This document shows positions 51,365 through 61,668 of a stretch of 64,000 bases of DNA, in pieces. The notes under the pieces are model-generated. The model was not told where the DNA came from. It was given only the letters and a program-made list of their open reading frames with translations, and searched no databases. The DNA is from Sinotaia quadrata (Eukaryota; Mollusca; Gastropoda; Architaenioglossa; Viviparidae), in assembly GCA_028829895.1 (NCBI GenBank), contig CM054180.1:116246473-116310472 (forward strand). The letters run 5' to 3'. A program made the position numbers and the translations under genes. Numbering within the stretch: the stretch's first letter is position 1; every line of letters begins with the position of its first letter.

Positions 51365-53310
51365 AACCATCCCACAACGAGAAAACTACCACACAACCCG
51401 CATACATAAACAGTTAACAATTTAACTACAAGTAAACAAAGGTTGTATTTTTCTTTTGCTTGCTGTTAGTCAAGCTATCGACCAAAACGTATGAAAAGAA
51501 GGATATAGTCTGCTACGTGGGTTCGAGGGAAATTGAAGGTTATTTTGCTAATTATTTATCTACAACATCAAACCCATCAGGCGTTGCTAACCATAAACAT
51601 TGTATTCATAAACAGAGATTCAAAGTTGGTAACTCATGGTCTAGTCACTCTAGTGACTCTTAGTCTACCTTACTCTCCTCAATCGAGTGGTTGTCACGCT
51701 GACGCAGTGGTTATAGTTATTGGGCTTTGTCGGGAACGTGTTACCACTGAATCGGTGAAAATTTGAAGGGGACACAAATCTAAAGCCAGCTAAAAATGGG
51801 TGCTCTGAAGGGAATATATGTAGATTGTTTTCCTTGCCCTGAGGTTCCGTCTTGCATATTTATCCAAATAACGTATAGACTATAGAGTATAGACTATTTA
51901 GGGATGACAGGAGTGTGGTAGACGGAAGAATAAAATCAAGGAAGCTACGGTTTAGATGTGATTCGTTACAAGGATATTTTGTCTCTCTCTCTCTCTTACT
52001 CACGTCCATTCTCTTCCTTATTTCTCTGTATCTGTCTGTTTGTTATTCGGTCTATGTGATTCGCTCTCTCTCTTTTTTTTTATTCGTTTGTATTTTCTCT
52101 ACATATTATTCCTTCTTTCTTTCTCCGCGTTTCGTTTTTTTGCCTTGTCTATTACTTTCTCTATCTGTCACTATCTTTCTAAGACCCCACATTCTCGTGT
52201 TTAATTTTATTTTCTCTGTCATTCTTTTGTTTTATTTCCTCTCGTTATCCATTTCGTATTGTCGTTATCTCGGCGTGTTGGCCTGTCTCTCTTTTTATCT
52301 ATTAATTTCTTTTTCACTCACTTGCATTCTCTCGCTTACATTTTTTCTCTTTTCTTGCCCTTTATCTTTCTTCTGTTTCTGTGCTTTCTGTTGTTCTGTC
52401 TTTCTCTTACATTCTTCTTTATTCTTTTTTTTAATTAAAAGAAATAACAACAAAACACTTGATCGTTCTGTTTATTATTATTTTAACTTCTTTGATTTAC
52501 CCTCTCCCATTCTCTCTCTCTCTTTCTCTCTCTCTCTTTCTTTCTCCTTCATTTTCTTTGTTTATCAGCCTCGTTTTCGTTTCCTTTCACCGTCTTTTTT
52601 CTCCCGTGCCTCTTTTAAATAAAAACATTGCCAAATAATTGCTTAGAAGCCATGAAAAATGGGCGCAAAAACAGCGCCCGAAAGCTGCCGAGAACGTGAA
52701 GGATTTCTCTAAGACACTGTCACAACGGTCACACCAACATCTCAGAACTGATGGGAACCATCAACATTTTAAAAAAAATAAATAAATATTACAAGTTAAT
52801 TTGATTTTTAAAACTTTGTATACTAACCCTTCACCTCTGTACAGTCAGCCTTCCTTCAAAGCAAAAGAGTGCCTGGAATGAGGACGTCGTTGGCAGTTAG
52901 TTTTATACCGATAATGCAGAGTCTCATTAAGTTTAAGCGGGCAAGAATGCAACTTTAGAACCGCTAGAAAAATTCGAAAAGAAATAACTCTCAGAAAACT
53001 ATCCGTTGGTCACTAGCGTAGCCTTTTATCTTTCCCTTGGCTGAGGCAGGCAGACATTTTAAAGTGCTCTTGTCACCTGACTTCAGCAGTCTGACGAAAG
53101 AGATATGCATTCTTTAAAAAATAAAACTTATAAGCCGAAAGATTCAGTGTGTGCGTGGAGTTTCTCTCTGACGTTACTGTGAAACATCCTATAATTACTT
53201 TACGTTTGGTCACTTTTCATTTCCCGTTTGACGCACACATACATAGGAGGGAGACTGGGTTGGGAGAGCAGACACACATATACATATGAGAGAGAGGAAG
53301 AGAGAGGGGA
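51363..53310. other. Presumed intronic DNA, T/C-rich in the middle
   Basis: 51950-52620 is strongly pyrimidine-rich (TCTCTC, TTTCT words), which yields a 235-codon open frame of F/S/L-rich peptide with no domain. I regard it as a composition artefact. Confidence 0.4.
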
Positions 53311-53311
53311 G

Positions 53312-53312
53312 G

Positions 53313-53348
<36 letters not shown>

Positions 53349-53385
53349 TACACACACACACAAACACACACACACACACATCCAC
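53312..53385. repeat. (CA)n microsatellite with TA/AA interruptions
   Basis: Preceded by a GAGAGAGGAAGAGAGAGG purine patch. Confidence 0.95.
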
Positions 53386-53970
53386 ACAGAGAAGTACACT
53401 TATATGCTCAGAAAAACTCAGTTCACGTTACAATCAACCATTGTCTTGTTCGAGATTTGAGCCAAAAAGCAAAATAAAAAAAGAAAAATTGTGCTGCTTT
53501 CTTTTATCGCCACCTCGTTTGTTTGTTTCATTTTATTTGTTCTTTCTTCTAGATCTTATGGCCTGTCATTCGAAACGTCAGAGTGACGATCTTTTGCATC
53601 GCAATAGTTACGGAACGCCAACGTGTAATGGGATTACTTCCGTGAATTTTTCAGTACGGTGCCAGACAAGCTGCGTGCCAACAACATTCCAACATGATAG
53701 CACCCGTGTCTTTATCTTTTCTCAAGACTCTGTTTAGAGACGTCATTTTTCTCTCCCCCTTCCCCTCCTTTCCCCCCTCCATAATTAATTAATTATATTT
53801 CTTTTCTTGACGTCGGAGAAATGAATGGGTTGTATGTCAGAAAGAAATCTCTGTCTCTCTCTGTCTCTCGATCCAGTCGTGTATTTCATTACCCCCACCC
53901 ACCCCCCTTCTAGCCATACCCTCTATCCTCATGTTTCTTTCCCTGCCAACCAATCCGCCCTGTATGGCGA
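53386..53970. other. Presumed intronic DNA
   Basis: No recognisable domain in the open frame that spans it. Short TCTCTGTCTC patch near 53848. Confidence 0.35.
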
Positions 53971-53975
53971 GTCTT

Positions 53976-54192
53976 ACTCAGTCTGTTTGTTCTTGGTGCG
54001 CCTGTTTTCCGTCTGTCTGTTCTTGATGTGTCTGTCTCTGTATGTCTGTGTTTGGTGTGTCTGCCTTCGGTCGGTCTGTTCCTGGAGTGCCTGTCTTCGG
54101 TCTGTCTGTTCTTGAGGTGTTTGCCTTTGGTCTGTCTGTTTTGGCATGTCTGCCTTCTGTCTGTCTGTTCTTGGGGCGGACTTGTCTTCAGA
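53976..54192. repeat. Minisatellite, about 30-bp unit, about 7 copies
   Basis: Unit GTCTGTCTGTTCTTGAGGTG plus TCTGCCTTCG with many substitutions. The in-frame length keeps both strands open. Confidence 0.88.
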
Positions 54193-55406
54193 CAAATAGG
54201 TGTGTATCTCTCACAATGATGTGAGAAATAGTGATTGAAGTCATCTAGTTATCACGCACCACCGAACATGCCTATCATATAACATTAACTGAGACAGCAG
54301 TCTGTGGGTGACAAACTTTAAGTACACGACCAAAACTTACTGTCAGCAAAATAGCCCTTGGATCCTTATATAATCAGTGTAATTAAAAATAAGAGATATG
54401 ATACAAATCCACTCAACCGCAACTTAGATTATTTGGAAAATTAACAGTTATAATTATATATCTTCTAAAATGTAGTAAAACAACACAGCAAAACTTCTAG
54501 AAAAAAAAGACACTCCTTCAGGCGTGGCATTGTGATCTCTGCAAATACTTCACAATAATATTTCTTATAGAAATCATTACATCAAGTTTAAACATGTTGA
54601 GAAAAATTGAAGAAAAATATTTGCCAGCATTTAAGTAGAAAAAGAACAGAGCAACAGGCCGTCTTAAATAAAACTACTTAAAGAATTTTCTCTTACCTGA
54701 ACTAGGCAGTATAACAACAAAGCTTGTACCTTGATTGATAACATATAAGACATATTCAACTTGGGGAGAGGGAGATATAGGCAAGTTTAGAAAGAGAGGT
54801 GAGTGTGTGTGAGTGCGTGCGTGCGTAAATTAAACTTAACAGAATGCCGAGAGCTGCTTTTATTTTGAGATGTTTCTAGGACAAAACAAGGAATTCTGGA
54901 TTCATAATAGCAAAAGAAATAACTGCCTTCAAGGCCATATTTCAAGAGCGTGTCGTGAACAGCCAGTAGTCGATCTGCACTTTTCGCTCTAGGTAGGGGA
55001 GAAGGGATAGATGGGACCAGTGCTGCTGGTGTACGGAGTGATTTGTAAAGAAAAATGCAAAGAGCTTTCACTCGCTTACAACAAACCGCATGAGTTTTAC
55101 TTTTACACTTAGAGCGGGTTGCGTTATGTCACAGCGTTATGTCAAAGCTTGAGCCTCTGAGAGAATTCACATATGCACTCTTAATGCATTCAACTTCGTT
55201 AGAAGCGGGCATTGTTCTACATACAGCATTGTTGTCAGCAACGTGTCCGTATTGAATGTCTGGATTAGTATCGTCATTTATTTCTCTACAACATAGACCA
55301 GTAGATAATCGTCACTGATTCATAAACGAAGCACATGTGTGTTTTTCATAACATAGGCATGCACATATCTGACGTCATTTATAATATACACTCATTATTC
55401 TTAGTC
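54193..55406. other. Presumed intronic DNA up to the LTR element
   Basis: AT-rich. Short TG run near 54800. No supported gene. It ends at the 5-bp duplication flanking the retrotransposon. Confidence 0.4.
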
Positions 55407-55411
55407 CTTAC
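55407..55411. repeat. Target-site duplication, left copy (CTTAC)
   Basis: CTTAC immediately precedes the left LTR and is repeated at 62704-62708 right after the other LTR. A 5-bp duplication is usual for Ty3/gypsy integrases. Confidence 0.93.
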
Positions 55412-56444
55412 TGTTACGTTCCCAGTATTTATTTAAAGACCCTGCTTAGAATAATTAAAGACTTTAAATATAATTAATTCCTTCTCTCATATTCTATGCA
55501 GACTGGATGCTCAATTTATTATTTGACTAATTAAAAGTGTATCTCGTAGTTCAGACGACAAATTTACAACTAATAAACTGCGAACTTTTAGCTAGATTTG
55601 AAACAGTTAAATCCCTCTAATTTAATACGCATTCGTTGTCAACTTTCTGCTCATTCGCCCCCATTCAAATCTAAGAATCTATTGGTCTATCATGCATATT
55701 AATTAACTACTAAGAGGTATTAACAAGAAAAATAAGATTTAATAAAGTTTAACAAATTAACAATAATCAAAGACGACGCGAATAATCTACTACTCTGTCT
55801 CTACGCGCATGTGTTCGATTCTTGTCACAAAACTGCCAACAATTGTTCGTTTAACATTTGTACTCTGTGATTGTACTCAGCTGGATTGCTTGTATCAGCC
55901 TGGTCTCTTTATTAGGTCAGTCAGTCTAATTTCACAGTCCCGCTCTAGCGACGCACGTGGTGCCTGAGGAAAGATGCTCCTTTTTCCTGTAGTTAGGGAA
56001 CTTGAATTTTAACGACATGGACCCTCAATGTAGAGTTCACCAGCAGAACCAAAGCAAGGCGAGGTAAGGCATGGACAATAGGAACCGATCTCTTTATGAG
56101 AAGTCGAATGGTATCTTGATTCTCAACGGCTTGTCGGCTTGCCCCTCGTGACCGGAGTTAGCTGAAATGGACCTAGCTAATGTGTTTCTCGCAGTGACGG
56201 AGCGGAAGCGTGTAGGTACATATATAGAAGAGCATGTTGCGTATCACGTGACTATTCGCGAAGCATGTAGTTGGTTCGAGAACCGGACAATGGTCCTAAA
56301 GTTACATAACATCTTGACCTGTTCTAGAAGCACTTCGAAAAAGGAAGCTTTGAACAAAGGAGTCAAGGGTTTCAAATATTCGAATTTGAAGTAAACAAGG
56401 CTAAGTGGGTCATCAGGTCGGGCATTTTTATCAGACTTGTGACA
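55412..56444 (-). repeat. 3' LTR of the retrotransposon
   Basis: 1033 bp, bounded by TGTTACG at 55412 and TGTGACA at 56444 on the + strand. Every line compared with 61671-62703 (offset 6259) matches. An AATAAA polyadenylation word lies on the - strand at 55913-55908, about 300 bp downstream of the TATA-like word at 56226-56221, giving a plausible R region between. Confidence 0.96.
56167..56394 (+). other. 75-codon open frame inside the LTR, antisense to the element
   Basis: ATG-initiated frame (starts MDLANVFLAV), duplicated exactly in the other LTR at 62426-62653 because the LTRs are identical. No domain is recognisable. Most likely chance; kept only because it is ATG-started and complete. 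Confidence 0.12.
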
Positions 56445-56459
56445 CCCCCTTGCTTTTGA
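56445..56459 (-). other. Polypurine tract
   Basis: On the - strand, CAAAAGCAAGGGGG abuts the 3' LTR start (TGTCACA). This is the expected RNase H-resistant primer for plus-strand synthesis. Confidence 0.85.
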
Positions 56460-56667
56460 GGCGTTTATCTTACCAAAGATAAAATGCCTCCTACAAATTA
56501 TGTATGATAAAATGTAGAAGTCCACAATGAAGAAAAATTTACACAAAAAAAATTTCAACATCTCTAGAAATAAAGTGTGCAACTATATTTCATGTTTACA
56601 GGAAGGAATCCGTAGGGTTCAGTTAATTGATTAAACGACATTCTATCAGTACCGGCACTTGATGGCA
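56460..56667 (-). other. 3' untranslated part of the element
   Basis: About 210 bp between the pol stop codon and the polypurine tract. No further frame and no env-like sequence. Confidence 0.8.
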
Positions 56668-59600
56668 TCAAGCACGACTCATGTAATCTGCGCCAACATT
56701 CAAAGAACCTTTGATGTAATGAATATTTGCGTCATACTGTGTCAGAAACAGAGACCAACGCATTAGGCTGTTTGTAAATTGCACTTGCCCGAGAAAGGCT
56801 AACGGCTGGTGGTCGCACTCAATGACAAAGGTTTTTCCGTACAAATAGTTTTCGAACTTTTTTATAGCCCAAACTATTGCAAGACATTCCTTTTCACTGG
56901 TGGAATATTTCTGTTCAGTAGTTGTGAGTTTACGGCTTGCGTATGCAACTGGGTGTTTGGTGTCATTGTGTTCCTGTAATAACACTGCTCCTAATCCTGT
57001 GTTGCTGGCATCAGTCCTTAACAAGAATGGTTTTGTCAAATCTGGCAGTTTAACAACTAAGTCTGAAGTCAGTCTAGATTTCAGTGTGTCAAAAGCGTTT
57101 TGGCATGCATCAGTCCACACTACTTTTGTAGGCATATTCTTACGTGTCAAGTCAGTCAGAGGACATGCAATGGCACTAAAATCTGGTACGAATTTTCTGT
57201 AGTAGTTAGCAAGACCAAGAAAACTTCTAACTTGTGTTTTTGTTAGCGGTTGTGAAGTGTCCTTAAGTTGTGCTATCTTAGCTTCACTTGGCGACATAGT
57301 TCCATGACTCAACTTGTGTCCCAAGAAGTCTAAGGAGAATTGTGCTATTTCACACTTCGTAGGGCGGGCAGTGAGGTTGGCTTGCTTTAATCTGGCTAGC
57401 ACATCTCGTAAGAGTGTTAAGTGCTCCTCCCATGTCTGGGTGCCTAGAATTAAATCATCCATGAAGTTCTCAACTCCACGTCCGTACAGTGGTTCTAACA
57501 ATGACCGCATCATCTTAGAAAAAATGCTTGGAGCGTTTGAAACTCCGAAAGGCATAACTTTCCAGGTATAGTTTCCTACTGGTGTAGTGAAAGCTAGTAT
57601 GTGTCGATCAGTGTCCTTGACCTTGATTTGCCAAAAACCGCGTGACAAATCTATTTTGGTATAGTAATGAGCGTTAGCTAGCTTAGTGAAGATGAGATCC
57701 GGATCAGGAAGAGGTTCGGCACAAAACTCTGTCACTTGATTGAGTTTGCGATAGTCTACGCAAAAACGGAACGAGTTATCACGTTTTTTAATCAACACGA
57801 TGGGTGATCCGTAGGCACTGTCAGTCTTCTCTATGACCCCTAGATCTAGCATAGTCTTAATCTCACGTCTAACGTCATCTATCTTAGCGTGTGGCAACGG
57901 ATACGGCTTCAAACGTATCGGTTTGTTGTCAGTCAGCTTCAGTGAAAATTCTATTAAGTCTGTCAACCCTGGTTTGTCTGTCAGAGTAGATGAGAACTCA
58001 TTGAGCAATTTATTCACTTCTTTTTTCTGTCCTTCCGTCAAGGCGTCATTCACCCTAACGTCTTTAACAGTCTCCTCTGTCTGTAAAGGACAGTTTGGTA
58101 AAGTACCGGTGACGCAATCAGTCTCCCCCTCGTCTTCTGTAACTATCGTCGCTACGACAAAATCAGCTTGAGTGGTTTGATCCTCACGGCTTATGTACTT
58201 TTTGAGTAGGTTAACATGAAAGATTTTCTCTCTCTTTCCTGTCTGTACCTTATAGTTCAGTCCCCCTAGCTTGGCGGTAACTACAAAGGGCCCCTTCCAT
58301 TTCATCTGAAGTTTGTTATGTGCTTCGGGAAGCAACAGTAACACTTTGTCGTTAACTTCAAATTCTCTAGGTTTGGTGTGCTTATTGTAATATTCTGCCT
58401 GTCTAGACTGAGCTATCGTCAGGTTTTCCCGTGCTATCTTGCCTATAGTTTCAAGACGGTTTCTTAAGTCAGTGACATATGTGTAAGTTGTTTTAACTTC
58501 GTCATCTGTCTTTTCATCAGTCCAAAGTGCCTTCAAAATCATCATCGGTCCGCGTACAGTACGTCCGTAAAGTAGCTCGAATGGTGAAAATCCAGTGGAA
58601 GATTGTGGCACTTCCCTATATGCAAATAGTAGGGCAGGGATGTATCTGTCCCAGTCTTTCGGTTTATCAGTGGCGAGCCTTTTAAGTGCTGTTTTTAATG
58701 TCCCGTTGTATTTTTCGATCAGACCATTTGCCTGGGGGTGGTAGGGTGTGCAAGTAAGATGTTTGATGGAAAGTAAGCGATTTACCTCCTTCATTACGTT
58801 GCCTACGAATTGACTCCCCTGATCTGTCAAAATTTCGGTGGGTATTCCAACACGACTCCATAATCCGAAAAGGGCTTCGGCGACGGTTTCAGTATCAATG
58901 TTTTTCAACGGCACTGCGTCGGCGAATCTCGTTGCGTAATCAATAGTGGTCAGCACGTATCGATTACCTCTCGTTGATGTGGGTATTATAGGCCCAATCA
59001 AATCCATTGCTACGCGTTTGTAGGGTTCACTGATCAGTTCAGGCTCTCCTAACGGTGCGGGTCTGATTGAATTTTTAGACTGTGTTCTCTGGCATGTGTC
59101 GCAACTTAACACGAATCTACGGATATCGGCAGTGATGTCCGGCCAATAAAACTCACTTGTAATACGACTAGTTGTTTTTTGTACACCCATGTGTGCGCCA
59201 AAAAGACTCTCATGACCTAATCGTAATACGTCATTTCGTTTGGTTTGTGGAACGACTAATTGTTTCCGAAATTCGTCTCCCACTTTCGAATAGCGGTACA
59301 ATAAACCCTTTTTCAGAATAATGCACGCTTTCTTATTCGAATCGTCAGTGTTGACGTCACTAACAGGTACAGCCTGCTTGCGTAACTTGTCTAGTGTTTC
59401 GTCTTCAGCTTGTAATAATTTAATCTCGCTAACTGTTGCTTCATCTACGGCTGGTGCGGCAGACATCGGTGCAGTCACAGATTTGTCTTTACTACTCGCT
59501 GCTCTGGTTACAGCGTTAACCAGTGGTGGTTCGATTGAAGTTTGTTTTTTGCACGGCAAAACATACTTGCAACCAAGGATCACGTCATGCGGTGAGTTTT

Positions 59601-60105
59601 CCATAACTGCCGCTTTGACTGTTCCTTCTACAAAGTCTGAAACAATCGAGACTTCAGCTACTGGCAAAATGTCTTGTTCGCCGTTCGCAAAGGTGACAGA
59701 GATTGTCTCCCCTGTGTAGTCGGTACGGTTAACTAATGATGCATTTACAATAGCGTCTAGCTCACACCCTGTATCAAGCAAAGCGATTGTGTCGTGACCG
59801 TTTGCCTGTACTGGTGTTCGATTCGACTTTTCTGTTTTAGGTGTATGACTTTCTACTGCGTAAACTTTAGCTGTTTTCTTTTCAGGACAAGTTCGTGAAA
59901 AATGGCCACTATCGCCGCAAGTGTAACAAGCAAGATTCTTTTTATCTTTCTGTTTGTCAGACTTGTTTTTAGTGTCGGTTTTGGATGTTTTATCATCGCG
60001 TTCACTAGGTGTCTTCCCGTCATTTTTCTTATCCTTTCGGCGGTTCGTTCGGTCGAGACTTGTTGTTCGCGTGTGCGTTCGAGAATTGAGAATGTGCGTC
60101 ATCAA
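56668..60105 (-). CDS. pol: Pol polyprotein: zinc knuckle, protease, integrase, RT, RNase H
   Basis: 1145 residues. The frame is open from 60123; the codon at 60105 is TTG and the first ATG is at 60102, so translation probably depends on entry from gag rather than on its own start. Domains by residue: CCHC zinc knuckle C60-C63-H68-C73; aspartic protease LLDTG with D111; integrase zinc finger H298, H305, C335, C338; integrase core D368, D428, E464 (DD35E spacing); GPF module near 605-607 in KWKGPF; reverse transcriptase from about 720 with D819 and FMDD at 881-884; RNase H with D1032, E1073, D1098 and D1140 near the C-terminus. Having integrase ahead of RT is the reverse of ordinary Ty3/gypsy and is the hallmark of Gmr1-like elements. 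The zinc knuckle, normally the end of Gag, lies in this frame. No chromodomain is seen. Product: enzymes for reverse transcription and integration of the element. Confidence 0.95.
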   Translation of the reverse strand: MMTHILNSRTHTRTTSLDRTNRRKDKKNDGKTPSERDDKTSKTDTKNKSDKQKDKKNLACYTCGDSGHFSRTCPEKKTAKVYAVESHTPKTEKSNRTPVQANGHDTIALLDTGCELDAIVNASLVNRTDYTGETISVTFANGEQDILPVAEVSIVSDFVEGTVKAAVMENSPHDVILGCKYVLPCKKQTSIEPPLVNAVTRAASSKDKSVTAPMSAAPAVDEATVSEIKLLQAEDETLDKLRKQAVPVSDVNTDDSNKKACIILKKGLLYRYSKVGDEFRKQLVVPQTKRNDVLRLGHESLFGAHMGVQKTTSRITSEFYWPDITADIRRFVLSCDTCQRTQSKNSIRPAPLGEPELISEPYKRVAMDLIGPIIPTSTRGNRYVLTTIDYATRFADAVPLKNIDTETVAEALFGLWSRVGIPTEILTDQGSQFVGNVMKEVNRLLSIKHLTCTPYHPQANGLIEKYNGTLKTALKRLATDKPKDWDRYIPALLFAYREVPQSSTGFSPFELLYGRTVRGPMMILKALWTDEKTDDEVKTTYTYVTDLRNRLETIGKIARENLTIAQSRQAEYYNKHTKPREFEVNDKVLLLLPEAHNKLQMKWKGPFVVTAKLGGLNYKVQTGKREKIFHVNLLKKYISREDQTTQADFVVATIVTEDEGETDCVTGTLPNCPLQTEETVKDVRVNDALTEGQKKEVNKLLNEFSSTLTDKPGLTDLIEFSLKLTDNKPIRLKPYPLPHAKIDDVRREIKTMLDLGVIEKTDSAYGSPIVLIKKRDNSFRFCVDYRKLNQVTEFCAEPLPDPDLIFTKLANAHYYTKIDLSRGFWQIKVKDTDRHILAFTTPVGNYTWKVMPFGVSNAPSIFSKMMRSLLEPLYGRGVENFMDDLILGTQTWEEHLTLLRDVLARLKQANLTARPTKCEIAQFSLDFLGHKLSHGTMSPSEAKIAQLKDTSQPLTKTQVRSFLGLANYYRKFVPDFSAIACPLTDLTRKNMPTKVVWTDACQNAFDTLKSRLTSDLVVKLPDLTKPFLLRTDASNTGLGAVLLQEHNDTKHPVAYASRKLTTTEQKYSTSEKECLAIVWAIKKFENYLYGKTFVIECDHQPLAFLGQVQFTNSLMRWSLFLTQYDANIHYIKGSLNVGADYMSRA

Positions 60106-60577
60106 AGCGATCGGCGGCGTTGCCTATCTCCTCTAGCGTAGATTTTTCCCTTATTGCTAAGTGAATCAGTAGATCTGATTTGTATGACCCGAGAATATGG
60201 TCTTTTACCATTTCATCCCTAAGACCGGCGTACGTCTGTGGAGTTTCGGCTAGATCTATCCATCTTTGGAACAAGTCAGTTACGCGTCGTATGTACTGTG
60301 CGTGCGTTTCTGAACTGGCTTTCGTGGCCTGTTTAAATTTACGACGGTATGTATCTGCGGTGAGTTTGTAGCGTTTCAATAATGCGGCCTTGACTGTGTC
60401 GTAATTATCTGACTCAGAATCGCTAAGCTTATTGAATTCGTTTTTCGCAGTACCCTGCAGTAACCCCGATAAATTTATCGCCCAATGTTCCGCTGGAATG
60501 CTTGTTGCTCTGGCTAACTTTTCAAACGTTTTTAAATACGCGTCTATTTGATCTTTGTTCTCATCAAACGGGACCAT
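60029..60577 (-). CDS. gag: Gag, capsid-like part
   Basis: 182 codons from the ATG at 60577; the frame is open further upstream to 60676. The sequence has the retrotransposon Gag capsid layout: an entry motif MVPFDENKDQID, then YLKTFEKLARA, a W-A-x-x-L-S-G-L-L-x-G-x-A stretch around residues 38-50, and a downstream helical region with RRVTDLFQRW and VKDHILGS. Gag forms the particle shell that packages element RNA. It ends at a TAA (60031-60029) before any zinc knuckle; the knuckle is in the +1 frame, which overlaps for 95 nt (60123-60029). The conserved N-terminal entry motif lies right at the ATG, but the coiled-coil part of Gag is in a different frame upstream, so this frame alone is probably an incomplete Gag. 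Confidence 0.82.
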   Translation of the reverse strand: MVPFDENKDQIDAYLKTFEKLARATSIPAEHWAINLSGLLQGTAKNEFNKLSDSESDNYDTVKAALLKRYKLTADTYRRKFKQATKASSETHAQYIRRVTDLFQRWIDLAETPQTYAGLRDEMVKDHILGSYKSDLLIHLAIREKSTLEEIGNAADRFDDAHSQFSNAHANNKSRPNEPPKG

Positions 60578-60656
60578 ATTTATCTTTGGAATGATGTTTT
60601 CAATTCTACTGTGATTATTTCCATCGCTAGAATGCGAATCACCACTGCTTCTGCGG

Positions 60657-61046
60657 TCAGTTTGGATTGGTAACTTCTAGTTTCTTTACTTCCCATTCTA
60701 ACCGTTTTATTTCCGCGTCTGCCGCGATGCGTTTGGCTTCTGTATCCGCTGCGATGCGTTTGGCTTCCGTGTCTGCTAACCTTTCAGCTTCTAACTTTTT
60801 AACTTCAGCTTCTAACTTTTTAGCTTCAGCTAGTTTTTCAGCTTCTAACTTTTTCAGTTCGCGCATAGCAACACGTTCTTCTCTTTCTATCTCTTGCCTT
60901 TCTTTGTCCGCTTTTTCTACTCTCTCCTTTTCTGCTTTTTCCGCTTCCTCTAGCTTAGTTCTAATGTAGCTAGTCAGTTCGTCACCCTGATATCCTAGCA
61001 TGATACCTTTCTTTTTCAGATTTTCGAAAATCTGCTCTAGATCCAT
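60657..61046 (-). CDS. gag: Gag, N-terminal coiled-coil part
   Basis: 129 codons from the ATG at 61046. Residues 1-30 are a short helical head (MDLEQIFENLKKKGI). From about residue 30 to 125 it is almost entirely charged helix with KLEAE, KADKER and repeated DTEAKRIAA words, a long coiled coil. Comparable coiled-coil leaders precede the capsid in many metazoan Ty3/gypsy Gags. The frame ends at TGA (60659-60657) about 80 nt before the capsid ATG; the capsid frame is +1 relative to it and the two overlap for 20 nt (60676-60657). Either a frameshift mutation split an originally single Gag, or the two parts are made separately or by frameshifting. Confidence 0.75.
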   Translation of the reverse strand: MDLEQIFENLKKKGIMLGYQGDELTSYIRTKLEEAEKAEKERVEKADKERQEIEREERVAMRELKKLEAEKLAEAKKLEAEVKKLEAERLADTEAKRIAADTEAKRIAADAEIKRLEWEVKKLEVTNPN

Positions 61047-61650
61047 TTTACTGTCTTAGCGCGTCTGGCTACAATGAAATGTCTCTCGTGAATTGTGTGT
61101 TTTAACCGTCGGCGATAACTCCGCTTATCCCGAAAATAACTTTTAGGCTACAACCTTACAAAAATTATTTAATTTACTCAGAACACCTTCCGAAATAAAT
61201 TACGCGTTAACTCTTTACACGTTTCACCTGCTTGTCACAGTGTCCGCTGTTCCAAGACTTTCGTAATGTCACGGCTCCTACCATACAACATTACACATTA
61301 TATCTAGCACCCTAAATATAATAGTCCGAAGTCTGTTACTACCGATAACTCTCCTAGCTGGCGGTATAACACGTTCGACTTCTCACAATGAAGTATCCAG
61401 TAACACAATACTAAATAAATCATTTAACTTAATCAATGCAATGTTTAACTACGCTTAAACATACTACACTAATTAAAAATTGTACATTACTCTGCAAAAG
61501 AATACATGCACATGTCACAACAAAAGCAAAGAAAATCAGTAATACAAAAATCAAAAGAACAATTGGCAATTCTTTGTTCGTTCGTTCGTTTCTAGGTTTA
61601 TGATACGCCCTATGTATAAAAAATGTTACAATTTAATACATATCAATCCA
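61047..61650 (-). other. 5' leader of the retrotransposon
   Basis: About 600 bp between the PBS and the first gag ATG. No open frame of note. The place where the packaging signal would be expected, although none is recognisable. Confidence 0.75.
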
Positions 61651-61668
61651 CGGACGAGATTTCCCCCA
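61651..61668 (-). other. Primer-binding site candidate
   Basis: On the - strand, two bases after the 5' LTR end, TGGGGGAAATCTCGTCCG begins with the TGG expected for pairing with a tRNA CCA end. The rest does not match the T-arm of a common tRNA that I can name, so the primer is unassigned. Confidence 0.6.

Noticed and set aside
51695..51770. A-box-like GACGCAGTGGTTA suggesting a tRNA or SINE
   Set aside because: No convincing B box at the correct distance and no cloverleaf.
51915..52622. 235-codon open frame rich in F, S and L
   Set aside because: It lies in a long T/C-rich stretch where stop codons are rare. The peptide has no domain or conserved motif, and hydrophobicity follows from composition.
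59902..60141. + strand open frames inside pol and gag (for example 59321-59719, 57833-58171)
   Set aside because: Shadows of the real - strand gag/pol frames.
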